Counted from the stretch's first letter, positions 31,690-44,640 are shown. The stretch is DNA of 64,000 nt from Stenopsyche tienmushanensis (GCA_008973525.1 WACJ01000424.1:1-64000); one strand, 5' to 3'. Translations and numbers: made by a program. The notes: generated by a model not told the origin, from the sequence alone.

Positions 31690-32620
31690 TTGAGAAATGG
31701 AGCTTGTGTTCTTCTGGAACAGAAAATGTAAAAAGATATGCTTTGTCTAGTTTGTTGCCATCATATAATGGTAATTATATTAGAAACTTTAGTGAGTCAA
31801 TCGCTCGATTGTCTAGTGCTCCTGATATCCAATTATTTAAAGGGCTTAAGAAGAACTGGGGCAAAATTGATCAAAGTGATTATAAAACAGTAATTTATGA
31901 TACCATGTCCTCAAAAATGATAGAAAATGTTACTGCAGACAGGATTTCTTTTGCTCAAAAACAACTTTAAGTCTATACTTCGAGACGATTTTATAATCAC
32001 TTACTGAATCTTTCCATTATTTACTTGGGAGGAATTCCTGAAAAAGGAGTTTCATTTGGGAGACCTGCTGGTCTTCACTTTGCTAAATGGATGGTTAAAA
32101 CTATATTTTTTTTTAAATTTGAACATCAGTTTAAACTGACAAAAAAGGAAATGAAAACAGTGAAAGATATTTGTCTTTTCACAGTCGTAATATATATATA
32201 TATATATATAAAATACTGGTTTCAAACCCCTGTCGGATATTCAGCATCAAGAAACGACTTTTACAATTATTAAAAAACCTGGTATCCTTTGGAAATACAA
32301 ACCAAACAATGTCCAAAGTTCCTATGAAAAAAATACTGTGTCATTTATGGTACTTATCAGAAGAGTTGGTGTCTTTTGCATTTTTTGACGATGAACTTTC
32401 AGTTAAAGATAAGAAAAATATGGTAGAAGCACTAAGAATCGAAGGTGTAGATGATTGCCTGAAAAGAAAAAGCATTGATGTCGAACACATTACCGAAAAA
32501 AACATAGAAGTCTTTGTGACTAGCAACTATTTACGATTTTTTCAAATACTAGGTCTACTAGGTAGAATCCCATCACAGTTGTCAGTAAAAGCTTACAGAA
32601 AGAAATTTATTATTTAATAA
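31690..32620 (+). pseudogene. Degenerate ORF of a repetitive arthropod protein family
   Basis: One frame runs 31704-32273 with a single TAA at 31968. It reads YLGGIPEKGVSFGRPAGLHF, AKWMVKTIFFFKFEHQFKLT, KKEMKTVKDICLFTVV, then a Tyr/Ile stretch made by a TA microsatellite, then YWFQTPVGYSASRNDFY. After a frameshift near 32270 it continues FGNTNQTMSKVP, KKILCHLWYLSEELVSFAFF, DDELSVKDKKNMVEAL, to TAA at 32615. From memory the ARWMAKxIYCLKI and HLWYLSEELV-LALFD pattern recurs in many uncharacterised, high-copy arthropod and cnidarian predictions that behave as mobile-element genes. I cannot name a function. One stop and one frameshift in about 300 codons suggest recent decay. Confidence 0.6.
32191..32210 (+). 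repeat. (TA)10 microsatellite within the degenerate ORF
   Basis: Ten TA units lie in frame inside the pseudogene, where they encode alternating Tyr/Ile. Confidence 0.9.
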
Positions 32621-34590
32621 GAGATTTTATCTCTTATTCCATACTTTTGGAGTTGGAGAATGGGAAGCGTTTCACTTTTCGTGACGCCCAAGCCAATTTG
32701 CCTTATGGCGTCCATATAAGTTTAACTTCAAATTTGAATGAAAGTAATGTACTAAATGTCGTATATTGTATTTTCATTGTTTCTGGGCTCTTATTATAAG
32801 ATCCTGATCCTAGTCCAGATTTTGAAAAATAAGGTTAATTTATTTTTAAAAGAACACTCGAAAAAATTGTTTAAATGAGGATCTGTAACGTTTATTCTAA
32901 CGTTTGGTGATAAGAGATTAAACTTGAGTGTTATGTTAATCATTTTTCTGGAATTTTAAAAGACTTTGGACGTATTAATTTGGATTTCGATGACGAAAAT
33001 GAAAGATTAATTGAAGCTAATAAACATTTGACCATAATTTTATGAGCGCCCATCAAATATATTTATTTGCTATTCTTCAGAGCACTTTGATGAATTTGCA
33101 ATGAATAATTTAGGTGGTCGGTTTTCGCTGGTTGTAAATAAGTCTGGAAGCAGCTCGATATGGCTTCTGCCAATCTACCCGGTAGCCTGTTAATAGCATC
33201 ACAGGATGAGCTGCCATTAAATTTTCATAGTCACATACGATTTAGCGGCAAAGTTTTGATTACCGCAGGCGAAAGTTGACTCGTCGTTTGATGTTTTTAT
33301 GGTTCTTCCACTTTTCGAGTGAAGTGGCAGTCGTCCTGGCGGAGGTTTATGCCTTTTCCTCGGAGGGCACTTCGTGGAGACAATTAAAATCGCATCGAAT
33401 ATTTCCGAGATTAATATTCAATCGATGTGGGGATTAAGAAAAGGATCTGTCATGGCGATGCGATGCTAAGCGTGCATGGAATAAAGTATTTAAACAAATT
33501 ATCTTCTTGGCAGTTAGACCGGGGATTACCCAGCGGGGAGCGTATCCACCTCGGATTAAGAAAATAATATTACATCTCAAAATGGCACTTGGTCCAGTGG
33601 TTGAAAACTGACTGTGGCTCAGATGTAGTCGTGCAGAAATCAAGCACTTTGATATTCAATTAATATATTCCAAACATAAAGATGAGTTGATGGTTGTTTT
33701 GCTTGAAGAACTTTGATTCAATGAAAAGACCTTCGATGATCTTAACACTTTTAGTGCATCTTTTGCATGTCATGCATGCAATCTTCTTAAAACAAGGCTC
33801 TAATGGATTTCAGCATTGAATTTGTCTAACACTTCTAGTTCTTTATTGCGGCTATTTTTTGTCGTTGATATAAAATTTTCATATCTTATACCATTAATGG
33901 AGTTCGGTGATCTGCATTATTTTCATGACAAGTATTTGTTTGATATCATATCCAGACTTAAATGAGTAATCTTTCCAATTTAATCATAGGATCAAATCTT
34001 TAAATTGCAGCTTATATCTTATTACTAAACAACTAAAATTAAAATATCATCTAAATCTGTTTTTTCTTTTTTGACGAATTAACGTTATTGCATTTGTGAC
34101 AAAGATTTTGCATATTTTTGATTATACACTGCTAATGTAATTCTTTAAGAGGATAATTTCATTTTGCGATATATGAAAAGAGGAGTAGTGATTTTTTTGT
34201 GTATTTATCCCGTCGTTAGGCCCGGGGACGTGGACAATTTTCTAAGAACATGCATGCGGCTCATTTTGCTTGGCGAAACGTGCTTCAGTCTTATGCACTC
34301 TTACTGCTCACTGCACATATGTAATATTGATTATTGAAAGCACTTCTCTGCATGAGTGCAAAATTTACGTTTACGATGAAAAATTTTAGACATTTGGTCA
34401 TAAAGGACGATACAATAAGAAGCAATGAGGGTATTGCATAATCCCTTTTATTGCGAACGCTGGGAGGACTTCGAGGGTGACGTTGAAAAATCACGATGCT
34501 TGCAGAATTTGAACTGTGTTTAATATCAGATTGCTCCTCAGATGGAATATGGAAGGATTTCATTGATTGGGATTGTTGTGAGCAAAAGAA
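32621..34590. promoter_or_regulatory. Intergenic DNA with two GC-richer islands
   Basis: 32621-33110 is AT-rich. About 33120-33640 is complex, with GATTACCGCAGGCGAAAG, TTTTTATGG and the near-palindromic CCACTT-TTCGAG-TGAAGTGG. About 34200-34570 is again complex (TTAGGCCCGGGGACGTGG). Neither translates into a recognised protein. They match the other candidate regulatory islands. Function is inferred only. Confidence 0.3.
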
Positions 34591-35290
34591 TTGTTATCCT
34601 TCATTTCATAAAATCTATTCTAAATGGTGGATACGTTCACATGATCCTGCTATAAAAATATAATCCCCGGCACGAATAGTAGGCGTAGATTTTTTCTTCT
34701 CATTACATATATATTGGTTAAGCGAAATGGCGGTGTCAGAAGGGATTTGTAAAAATAAATATATGAAATGAGCCACATCAATTCCGTAACAACATTACGA
34801 CGTCTCTCCCGAGCAGACAATTTCATAAGGAAGGAACAAAATATCCAATCTACAAACGGGAGATTTACTGCCTTAAATGCTTATTTCCAAGCTAACTTAT
34901 CTACACGCTTATTTCGATATAAGTAGTCGGAAAAAGTACAAAATTTCCCGAGCAACAGCATAAGAAATGTTTCTTTCTTAATCCATTGACTAAGCGGGAG
35001 ATATAGAAAAGAGCGGTGGAACAAGCGCCTTGTCTGTGTCTTGCAGAAGCCCACACCAGCGCTCTTCAACCCGAGGACTTCCACATTTATCATGTATATA
35101 AGAACATATTTCAATTAAAAATGTATCATCCAAATAAAAAATATAATTCAAAAATTGATGAATTTTGGTCGACATAACTTGTTGAATATATGACCTAAAT
35201 GCAGAATTATGATATACAATGCTTTGGACAGCAAGAACAAATCTTTGCCGAGAGTTATGACACAATTAAGTTCAATATTTCTAATTTTAA
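34591..35290. other. Intergenic DNA
   Basis: Minus-strand open frames 34881-35114 and 34990-35265 overlap in different frames and show no domain. No gene is supported. Confidence 0.4.
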
Positions 35291-35296
35291 ATCAAT

Positions 35297-35577
35297 GTTT
35301 GTTTGTTCATATTTTATGTGCTGCCTTGCCATTCATCCGATTGCAATGTAATTTTGGAGAGTTGTTGTGCACCTTTTTGTGAACGTTATAAAATTAGTAT
35401 AAGTACTGTTTGTGAGACGTTTAGCGAATGCACCATGTTGGCGCATATTGGTATGGTGGTGGTTCAACTCTGCTCACAAGATAAAGGGAGACCACTTTAT
35501 TGATTGTTTATAAATATTGTGCAACTGGGTACTTTTTTTCCTAAAAATCCTGTGCCCCAAAGAGTTAAACAGTGTAT
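35297..35577 (+). repeat. Dispersed repeat family E, copy 1
   Basis: Aligns by eye with 50457-50690: ATGTTTGTTTGTTC, ATTTTATGTGCTGCC, TTCATCCGATTGCAAT, GAGACGTTTAGCGAATGCAC, TTGGCGCATATTGGT. It ends near AAAGAGTTAA. Short open frames in both copies do not stay aligned, so it is noncoding or decayed. Confidence 0.65.
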
Positions 35578-36280
35578 ATACATTAAATTTGCATGTAAAC
35601 CTGAGTACATATTAAATTTAAGTATTTTCTATTTAACTACTAATGAATACAATTTTAGAATATAGCAACCAGAATTATAATATGACGTTTGCGGCTATAG
35701 ACGCGTATGGCCTGTGAGTATGGATTCACGGTCGCGCCTATAGAATCTTGTGGCGGTTAACCGTATAATATGAATCATTCCGAATATATCATTGACTCGA
35801 TTATGTTTGAACTCCAATACAAAAAAATATTTTGAAGCGAAATAAAGCTGTGATTTACACTTTACGACAGCATAAATTTTAATTCAGATGAAGCAATTCT
35901 TACTTATTTATGACCAAGTCCTTTTGCTCCAAATGCTATTGATTGAAGCTATTAAAGGATTGGATTTTTTAAATGTGGGTTTAAATTTTGGCATAAATGC
36001 GTTATGGTAGATTTAAAACCATTTTTAATAAGATTAATTCTCAGATATGTTTTAAAAATCATAAAGCTTGACGTTTGGGATGTCTGTCAGTAAAATAGTG
36101 CATTGCAACGGTTGCGGTAAGTTGTTAAATACACCAAGAGCGGCGGCAAAATTTCAATAATTAAACACAGTAATTTGAAAGCATAGCACTCCATCCGCCG
36201 TGCGGTGGAAATCGTGCTAATTTTTCATACAGATTTGATTTTTATCCAATTATATTAAAGCTTTGCAGAGTTTGACGTCC
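35578..36280. other. AT-rich intergenic DNA
   Basis: Nothing supported beyond a small CG-containing patch at 35690-35770. Confidence 0.45.
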
Positions 36281-36289
36281 ATCATCGTT

Positions 36290-36690
36290 TGCTGAATTTT
36301 CGCTCCCCCAGTGAGAAAAAAAAAACAACCCCTTGCCCGGTTTATTTTCATTGAAAAAATGTGTATGGGAAGTGGTTCCGTCGAACAGGCTGAGAGTCCC
36401 TGAAGAAGATGGTATTTAATGCGAGCACGCGCACAAGATGGTGGATTAAGATGGGACTTTAGCGGATTCTTTCAGTAAATGGGATGTCCCCGGGGCGGAG
36501 CGCCAAGATGATTATCCGGCGGCGACGCCACCTGGGGCGCCCGGAAAACTGCGCCCTTTTATTATTTGCAGCCTCCGCTGGATCAACTTTATCTCGAGCA
36601 CTGTTCACACATACACACGTACCATTTGCACGCCGATCACAACATTACATACCCATCCATATCTCATCGCACTCTTACTGCTTCCAAGAA
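36290..36690. promoter_or_regulatory. GC-rich island, candidate cis-regulatory element
   Basis: GATGTCCCCGGGGCGGAGCG and GGCGGCGACGCCACCTGGGG at 36480-36540 rise sharply from an AT-rich flank. Overlapping frames on the plus strand (36484-36804 and 36566-36775) show no domain. Regulatory role inferred from composition. Confidence 0.3.
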
Positions 36691-37059
36691 GTCTCCTTTG
36701 TATGGAGTCGATATGCTTTATGCTCTAAATTTAAAAAAAAAGTTTTTATCGAACATCTGTCGTTTTATTCTTTGAATCTCCGTAAATACTTAAAAACAAT
36801 TTAAAGAAAAATGATTTCGTATTTTGTAATTATTATTGTAACTGCATAAATATTTTTTTAATGGTGTGTTTTAACGTTGATGGTATTACTACATGTTGCA
36901 TAAAAGGACATATTCTTTGAGAATTTTCTTAGATTTCTTGAATTACGCGGTACCAAAGTGCGCGCTTTCTGGGTATAGAGATAAATTCGCCACTGGTACA
37001 GGATTAAAAAAAGGATAATTTAATGTTTTCTTCCTGGCACTTGGCATTTTTTCACTGCT

Positions 37060-37823
37060 ACTATCTTTTCTACTTCGAGGCAATACTACTAGGAGTGATT
37101 ACTTTCAAAACTGACCCAAAGTGAGCATCGTTTATGCTGGATCTGGTTGGAGACTTATTTCCTTTTATAAGTGAAAACAAGATGTTTTTGCTTTGATCAA
37201 TTAAATTGATAGCTAAATTCGTTAGTAATTCGTTCTGCAACTGTATTCGAGACAAAGCGATTGTTTGTAAATACTTCAAATATTCCGGATAATGAATTTA
37301 TGTAGCTTTAATTAGGCATTTCCTGATGAAATCATCTTCAGTAAATGGTTTGGAGTATTTAGTTATCAATTCCGTTAAGACGTAGCTTGCATGCACCACC
37401 ACTTCATTTCTAACACTTAAACATTAATTGTTGTTTTTGCAATCCCAACTTGAGCTCTTTTAACTTTTCTTGTCTCATTAGTCTTTTTATCTTTTCCTTC
37501 ACAGCCAAAATATTCCAATTCCCACTTTTCTTGGAAATTTCGATGTTCATCAGCGATTTTTCGTTTATTTTTATTACAACTTCGATGAAGACATATTGAA
37601 TATAAAGGGTTGAAATAAATAAGCTTCATCGCCAAGATACAAGCATCATCTTTATCACTATGAAGAGTGATGTTTCTTTAATCTTGATTAGTTTATATAA
37701 CACCGTGTGTACTATTTTGGAGTGACGTAATTATCCAAGTTTTTTTTAGTATTGTGTTCGTTTTGTTGGCTGGGCCGCAAAATATTCGTATGCGGCCTGC
37801 GAACCGCAAGTTTGACAGCTCTG
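37060..37823 (-). mobile_element. hAT transposase relic of the GTF2IRD2/ZBED (Buster-like) type
   Basis: Minus-strand blocks in order: KRKIADEHRNFQEKWELEYF (the usual N terminus before the BED finger), then after a deletion ASYVLTELITKYSKPFTEDD, FIRKCLIKA, a stop, and QTIALSRIQLQNELLTNLAI, NLIDQS. These follow RASYVISxxIAKxSKPFTEGxF and NISLSRNTVxxRI in hAT proteins related to GTF2IRD2. The element's 5' end reads CAGAGCTGTCAAACTTGCGG on the minus strand, ending at 37823. The catalytic half and the 3' end are missing, and stops and frameshifts are present. Confidence 0.8.
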
Positions 37824-37831
37824 GTGTAATA

Positions 37832-40030
37832 GTCGTTCGTGAAATTTGACCAACAGAATCAGAGTCTAATATGAGGGTGGAATTTGATGTTTCGGAAACA
37901 GAATTACAGTGTTTTTTTCTGTTTTTATTGGTCTTTTACACTACACAAGAAACATCTTTATCTCCTTCAACTTATGTTAATATTTCTAATTCAACGTCTA
38001 TTTCATGCATATAATCAATGTGCAAAAGAGTGTTAAATCTTTGCGAGAATTTTTTGTTAAAAGTGCGTCGTGTCGATATATAGATGTTAAACTACAGCAG
38101 TTTTTCATTTTATGAATTACCAAATTTGCCTATAGCTTGGTTAAAATCTATTCCACATATAAATAAATCAATTAACACTCAATATAGAACTCATCGTCAG
38201 AAAAATCGATGTCTCAACGGGTGAAACATAGGGTTGAAAAGTTCTTAAGTTCATTTCACTGTAATTTCGTAGTCAAGCTATCTCTATAAACAAATTTTTT
38301 ACTATAATTTAAATCATTTTTGGAGTTAAAGACATTCATTTATGAATTACTAAAGCTGAAGATAAAAATGATGCATAATGGGCTTAAATAAAAATAATTA
38401 ATGATGTATTTGGGCAGAATAATATCAAAATGAAATTCGGATGAAATTCCTTGATTTGTATCAATATTTTAAGGATGTCAAATGTCTAAAATTTGTGATG
38501 ATGTTAAGCAAAGTAAATTATTTGAAATGATGACTAAAATCTTGCAGTACAATATTATTAATAGGAGAGAAAAATAGCACTATATCAAAATGAAAGTCGG
38601 TCAGTTGTATGAAAGTTTCAAAGAACACATTCATAGATTTCTGTAACTGTTGGAAATATAATAAATATAAAGCTTTTGGTATAAGAAGAATTGTATGTAT
38701 ATAAATGTGTCATAAAAAGCAGCATAATAATTATAGAACAACTTCCATTACGAGATCAGTATTAATGTTTGCCTATAAGTGTTTAATTTGTATCAAATAT
38801 TAAAGTATCTCTAAAAATTATAATAAATTTGCAATTTATTTAAATTTTAAATTATTTTTCAAATAGCCTCATCTTAGTTAAACTATATGTGGAAGGCAAT
38901 AAAAAAATATCCATAGAAATCCTCCATCCTCAGGAAAATCTTCCATGAATATGAATATGTGTATAAGATTTTTATAGTATTCTGATTATAAAGTTTTAAA
39001 GCCAATAATGTTTATAAATATTGAAGAAATTTCTAAAGTAGGCTTTCTCGTTTATCAGTGCTTCATTTATGAAGGAGCCGAAGATAGAAAATTCTTTTAA
39101 TAAGCGGCTTTGTTCCCCCAATCGACCGATATAACGCTGAGGACTCGCGAAGATTCCGTTTTGTAACAAGACACAGTTATTAAGTAAGGATCGTTACGCT
39201 TTTTGCCTCGAAGTATTTATAATGTAGGGGGGCAAAACCGTTTAGTAATAAAGTGAGGGTTTTCTAATAAGGATTTAATATGACACGGGAGCAGTCCGGT
39301 CGGTAACAAGATTACTCTGGAAAAATATCGGCATATTCAAAGGAGCCACCTTACCATCTTACCAGACACGATAACTACTTCAGGTGTCACGTTTCGAGCG
39401 TAATTGATTATGAAGCTTCGGGAAGGTGTTTTGCATACAAGAAGCTCTCCATCCTGTACTCTAGTAAGTACTCTTTTAAGCTTTTTCGAGTGAACAACTT
39501 TCCGAAGGCTTCTTCTATAAAATTGACTTGGAACCAATGTCGAATACTAGATTGAATTGACCTCGTCCTTGTATTAATGGCGATTTGATTTGATGAAATT
39601 TTGGTAATTCACCGGCAAAGCTTTAAACGGGACTAAAAATATCTTAAGCAAATATGTCATATGAATATTATGATTGTTGTTTAAATTCACTATTTCACAA
39701 GTCCAGGATTCCTTAAAAAAAAGTATTTGAATATGTATTAAATTTAAACAAACTGGTTTTGTAAGCTTGGGGAATAAAACAGATTTGATAGTGCAAATGG
39801 GGTGACTTACCCCCATTTGTTAAATAGGGCGATCCCCTTAAAATAAACATGACTTCATATTGGCATTTAAAAAATACATATAGTTGAAATATTATTACGT
39901 TTGCATTATCATAATTTTATAAATTGGATTATTTAAAAAAAAAATGAAGGATAAGGTGTTTTGTAGAAAATAATTTAAATTCAGTCATTATTTTTTTTTA
40001 TGTTCAAGTGTTAGTGGAATCATTGACCAC
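37832..40030. other. Intergenic DNA
   Basis: Mostly AT-rich. A more complex block lies at about 39090-39540 (CTGAGGACTCGCGAAGATTC), with a 66-codon minus-strand frame lacking any domain. No gene is supported. Confidence 0.4.
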
Positions 40031-40045
40031 TTATCGGAGTCTTAA

Positions 40046-40290
40046 CCCCTAAAGGAGTACTGTGCCAGGGCCTGGGATCCCCTTTCCACTTTTCAGAAAT
40101 CGATTTCTTGTGTATTGTTTATGTAGAGAAAGGAAGTGCTCTTGTATGTATGTAGTGTTTATTTACAATTGACTCTGCCTCGAATTAAAGATTGTCTTAC
40201 GCTGATAGGAGCTGACAGAAGTAATCGGTGTAAAGCGATTATGGCATCAACGATTTCATCGATTTTAAATTGGCTCACTCCTCAAAACGG
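40046..40290 (+). mobile_element. TTAA MITE family B, short copy
   Basis: A 245-base copy between TTAA at 40042-40045 and 40291-40294. The left end is CCCCTAAAGGAGTACTGTGC. The right end, read inward, is CCGTTTTGAGGAGTGAGCC, related to family A's right end. Internal marks: GGGCCTGGGATCCCC, ATTGACTCTGCCTCGAATT, GTAAAGCGATTATGGCATCA. Relative to 49466-49994 it has lost about 280 bases between CAGAAA and TCGATTT. Confidence 0.85.
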
Positions 40291-40294
40291 TTAA

Positions 40295-41265
40295 TATAAA
40301 GGTTCTTATCATCGATCTAGATTGCGAAAACATACTGAGAGTAAATTGGGCAGGTCTTAGTTTCACAACTCATTTATATACTCTCTTCCGTTTATAAATG
40401 CGTGATACTCTCGCGTGGTAGAAGTGAAAGTTCTTAGCTCACAGAATAAGATAATTTTATGCATTGCTTTTTCCATTTGTTAACGAAAATTGTTAGCTAA
40501 AAGATGAAGCTGTTTTTGTGTAATATATAATAAAACAAGCAAGCTATTGGTCTAGCAGTTGATCTATGCTACGAATAGGCATATTTTAAATCGTTCGTTG
40601 CTTTATTTTGAAATTACTTTGCAATATTGGTAATAATAAACTACTAAAATGTCTAAAAAAGATCTACGTTCATGCAGTATGCTATCATCCAAGTAAAGGG
40701 TAACTAAATCGGCAATACATTCTGAACCATATACGATCAGTTTCTTAAATAAATTGTCAATTTAAATATATAGACCAATCGTTAATCGATACATGTGTAT
40801 TTTCGACGTTACATTGTAGTCTTAAAATACGCTCGAATGTTTTGGAATCCTCGAATTGAAGTTTCCACATGCTCTTCGTGTTAAGTTTTCCGAACTGCAA
40901 AAACCAACGGCCGCTTGTTAGTCGAAGGATGTCCGCAATTACTACCCGTTTACTCAGACATGGGAATTTCGAATAAACCTTTTTAAATGCTCCATGACTC
41001 ATCCCGGACCATTTGAGAGCGAGGGTTGCCACACTCCTGCCATATAAAAGATTTGAAAGTTGAAAATTAATCAACTCCATAGTTTGAGGGTAGATCCGAG
41101 ATCGCTACCCTAGTGTGCATAGCGGAACTGTCGGATTGATGATGGCGATTATTCATTCGGATGATACAGCAGATGTCGGTAATTAGTCGCCATAAAAATA
41201 GTTCATTAGATCTTATTAGTGGGCATAAATTGATAAAAAGCAATTTTGATTTAACCACCGGACTG
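40295..41265. other. Intergenic DNA
   Basis: A minus-strand open frame of 107 codons (40757-41080) ends in plausible but unrecognised sequence. I see no splice context or domain and do not call a gene. Confidence 0.4.
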
Positions 41266-41640
41266 AGTCATGATGCATTCCGAATTGAATTACGCCATCA
41301 ATGGATTGGTGCACTTCTTGGGGTGTAATTTTGTGCATTTGGAACTGAATTTATGATGATGGGGCGCCATTAGGTATTGTACATCTCAATCGTGGCATTG
41401 TTAAAGCGATGGTCAATGAATTGACCGTTTGAAAATACGCAACAATCGTAAATAAAAGCCTTTTTTCTGTGGGATATGAAGTGGTCACATTGTCTGCCCG
41501 GTGAAAAATGCGACCACAATTCTCGTGCCGTTTGTACGATAATAGAGTGAGGCGGGACTTTGTTGACCGCTGATTCTCAAACATTCGCCATGTACTGTGA
41601 TTTAATGCGATTTTAATATTGGCTAACAATCAAAGCAATT
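41266..41640. promoter_or_regulatory. Complex island, candidate cis-regulatory element
   Basis: CACCGGACTGAGTCATGATG, CATCAATGGATTGG and TGGGGCGCCATTAGG lie in sequence much less AT-rich than its flanks. The 92-codon minus frame (41351-41629) has no domain. Regulatory role inferred. Confidence 0.3.
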
Positions 41641-42430
41641 TTGACATGTTATAAATGCAGATATATGCCATATGGCAATATAGTAGGATGTAATGTTGTT
41701 TGGTAAATGTACATACATTTAGATTTATTCCACCTAACATACATTAATGTATGATAATTTCAATACTAAAAATATATATATTAATGCGCTGAATAACGAT
41801 AATCATAGAGATTTGGTGGAGATGTTATCTGTAGCCGACCATAGTTAGAAACATTAAAAGTAGATTATACTAAAAAAAAGTGTATTTTGCTTCCTTTAAA
41901 AATGAATGGTACTAATTTCAATATTTTATTACAGTTATCATTGAGAATTCTACTAAACATTCGATAAGCCGATCGATATGTGTATTTGTATTTACGCGAT
42001 AATTGAACATGTCGCGTAAATTAGATTTTTTTAACTATTTAGTTCGTTTTATATTTTATGGATTTAAGATACAGTCTATCTTAAAAAGTAATATTTCATA
42101 ATTTATACCACTAAATGTCATTCATTAGGAAGGATTACTTTTATTGATTAGTCATTTTATTTCAAGCTATTGATATCAATTTAGCAATTTTCATCCACAA
42201 ATGAAAAATCTTCCGAGAATTTATTATCTTAAAATCGAGGGTTTGCTGTTGTTTAGTCATGCCATAATTTTTAAATAGCAATCATACCCTTAACCAAGAA
42301 ATTGCAACATTTTTATGGCGATTATTAGATCTTCAAATCAATATTATATAATGTTTTTGATGCCATAATAGTATTTATAAAAAGCTTCACTATATATAAG
42401 TATACATTTCAAGAAGCAATCACGCACTTC
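41641..42430. other. AT-rich intergenic DNA
   Basis: Nothing supported. Confidence 0.5.
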
Positions 42431-43220
42431 GTTTCCATCCTGGAAACACACAGCAGATGACCACACGCACATAAGCGATGTTATTTATGGGACAGTTCGA
42501 CATTCTAAAACAGGATAGGTCCATCGGATTGAGGATGCGAAGTGAGATGTAATTGAATGTCTTCGGGTGAAGTAATAAAGTGCGGCGACACACAATTTGG
42601 GGGTCAGTCCCTAAGTAGTGTCCCCGGTGGCAGATGTCGGGACGAGGGGCTTCATCATCTGCTGCCTGCGGCCCTGGACAATGGCCAGCAGCAGCCTCCC
42701 GTGCGCCCCCGACTTGACAGATTGCCTCTGGAAGAGTTATTGGCTACCGCAGGGGTGTCCAACTCGACCATCCCGCACCAATACCGATAATTATTGACGG
42801 CTTCAAAGATTCATAACACATTTGCATTTTCATACGACGACCAAATATTTCTTCAAAATAACACCATAATTTGTCAATTAAATATTAATAATATCCACAG
42901 GCATATATTAATGATTTGAGCATGATTTTACATGACTTATTTATGTTTAAACAATCCTTAAATTTTGCCTTGCAATCGAATTATTTCACAACTATATTTT
43001 CAGCTTGGACACTCCTGACGAATCCAGAATTTACAAACGCACTATTTTAAAAGTGCGGCGAGGAAGACATGATGATAACGGTGGTGCGGTGGACCCTGGA
43101 CAGACAGGACAGACCACTTTTGTTTTGTGTCACTTTGATTTATAGTGTTTTTGGAAACTGACCGCAAAAGTGTCAGGATCGTCTAAATGGGTGCACCCAA
43201 TCGTATCAGGACGATTTTAC
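42431..43220. promoter_or_regulatory. GC-rich islands, candidate cis-regulatory elements
   Basis: Two patches: 42540-42790 (GTCCCCGGTGGCAGATGTCG, CAGCAGCAGCCTCCCGTGCG) and about 43055-43200 (GGTGCGGTGGACCCTGGACA). A 77-codon frame at 42557-42790 is Gly/Gln/Pro-rich and unrecognised. No exon is supported. Confidence 0.3.
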
Positions 43221-44100
43221 ATTAACATATTTGCGGAAAAAAACATTGAACATTTTTAAAAAATAATGGTTAAAATTGGCAAAACAATCAACAACAAGTA
43301 ACTGAATAAAATTGCTTGCAATAAATGTATTTTTATGCAAATAATTAAAGCATTTATCAGTACCTTTTTACGTACCATAAGAAAGTGATAGAATAACATT
43401 TATTTCGCATTTTTATTAATTGTCACGTCAAATTAAACAATTTTATATGACATATTTGGTAGTATCCATATCGACGATCCTCAGCTCGTAAAGTGTTTAA
43501 ACGTTTCATTGACTCATTGTGTTTGTTTATTTGGGGTACATTACGCACACATTTAATTCATATTATCTCCCCTTCATGGGGTGGGTTTGTAAATCTTGAT
43601 ATTCCACTTTTGGCTTGATTAGCTTGGATGTTTACACTGATTTGTGGCAGCAAAGCTTAATTTACTCCCTTATTATTAAGTCATGAAAGATTTTTGAAAT
43701 ACCCATAACTGCAAAAGAACCATAAAATTATTTAGTTACATTTACTAATGTATTATTTACAATCGTACAATTGAAGTTTTTGGTTAAAAAATGTTAGAAA
43801 GATGATATTCCCAAGCATTTAACTTATTGGTGCGGGTGACAGTAGATATCAGCATGCAAATAATTTAATATTTTTATTTTTCTAATAACATAAATGTTTA
43901 AAAATCAATAAAATGCACTCAATCTTACTCATAAAAGAATCTGGATATTTTTGAAAAAAAAAATCATAAAATAGATAGAAATAGGAGAAGGAAACATTAT
44001 TAACACATACTTTGTAAAAATATACGAATTTGTTCCGTCTTCATTGGCGCATTCCGGTGTTAATGTGTTATTTACGTAGGATGATGTTTATGAGTTTTTA
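43221..44100. other. AT-rich intergenic DNA
   Basis: Nothing supported. Confidence 0.5.
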
Positions 44101-44640
44101 TCTACATTTTGACATGATTTTCTTGATATAAATATTATAACCACACCTTTTTTGTGCGGAAAACGCACAAAAAAGCTATGACTTACATAGAAAAAGTGAA
44201 GATACGTTCTATGGATTTTAAAAACCGCATAACTTTGAAACAAATATATAAAATATATCCAAAATCGCATAAAAAAAGTGAAAACCAGGAAAACAATAAG
44301 GTAATTAAAAATAACAATTTTGGTAATATTTAAAGGACGTCTTGCATCATTGGTGAAATTTTAAGGATGTCTGACATCTAGCATTTGAAATAGCAGACAT
44401 CCACTAGAGAAGTACTAATTATTTTAATTACACACTGTCATCGCTGTATGACAAATATCGTTGAGATTTTTGATATGATTCAAAATCGTTATCGTCCTTG
44501 GCCTTATTTTGTCAATTTTTTTTTTAAATAGTTAAAAATAAATTTTGACATAAATCTGATAGAAATTGCTTTAAAAAAATCGCATAACTTTGAAATCGTA
44601 CAAAAAAAAGTCGCACAAAAAGAGGTTTGTGTATATACCT
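44101..44640 (-). repeat. Family G repeats in reverse orientation, with a perfect hairpin
   Basis: 44215-44285 and 44570-44630 carry CGCATAACTTTGAAA and GCATAAAAAAAG/GCACAAAAAG blocks, the complement of the 29.0 and 29.4 kb copies. At 44147-44175 lies CTTTTTTGTGCG-GAAAA-CGCACAAAAAAG, a perfect 12-base stem with a 5-base loop. No coding potential. Confidence 0.5.

Noticed and set aside
39337..39537. Minus-strand frame of 66 codons with some codon-like texture
   Set aside because: No domain, start context or splice sites that extend it.
40757..41080. Minus-strand frame of 107 codons
   Set aside because: Unrecognised, without splice context. Length is compatible with chance in the less AT-rich stretch.
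42557..42790. Gly/Gln/Pro-rich frame in a GC-rich island
   Set aside because: Composition follows the island. No domain and no intron boundaries that would make an exon.
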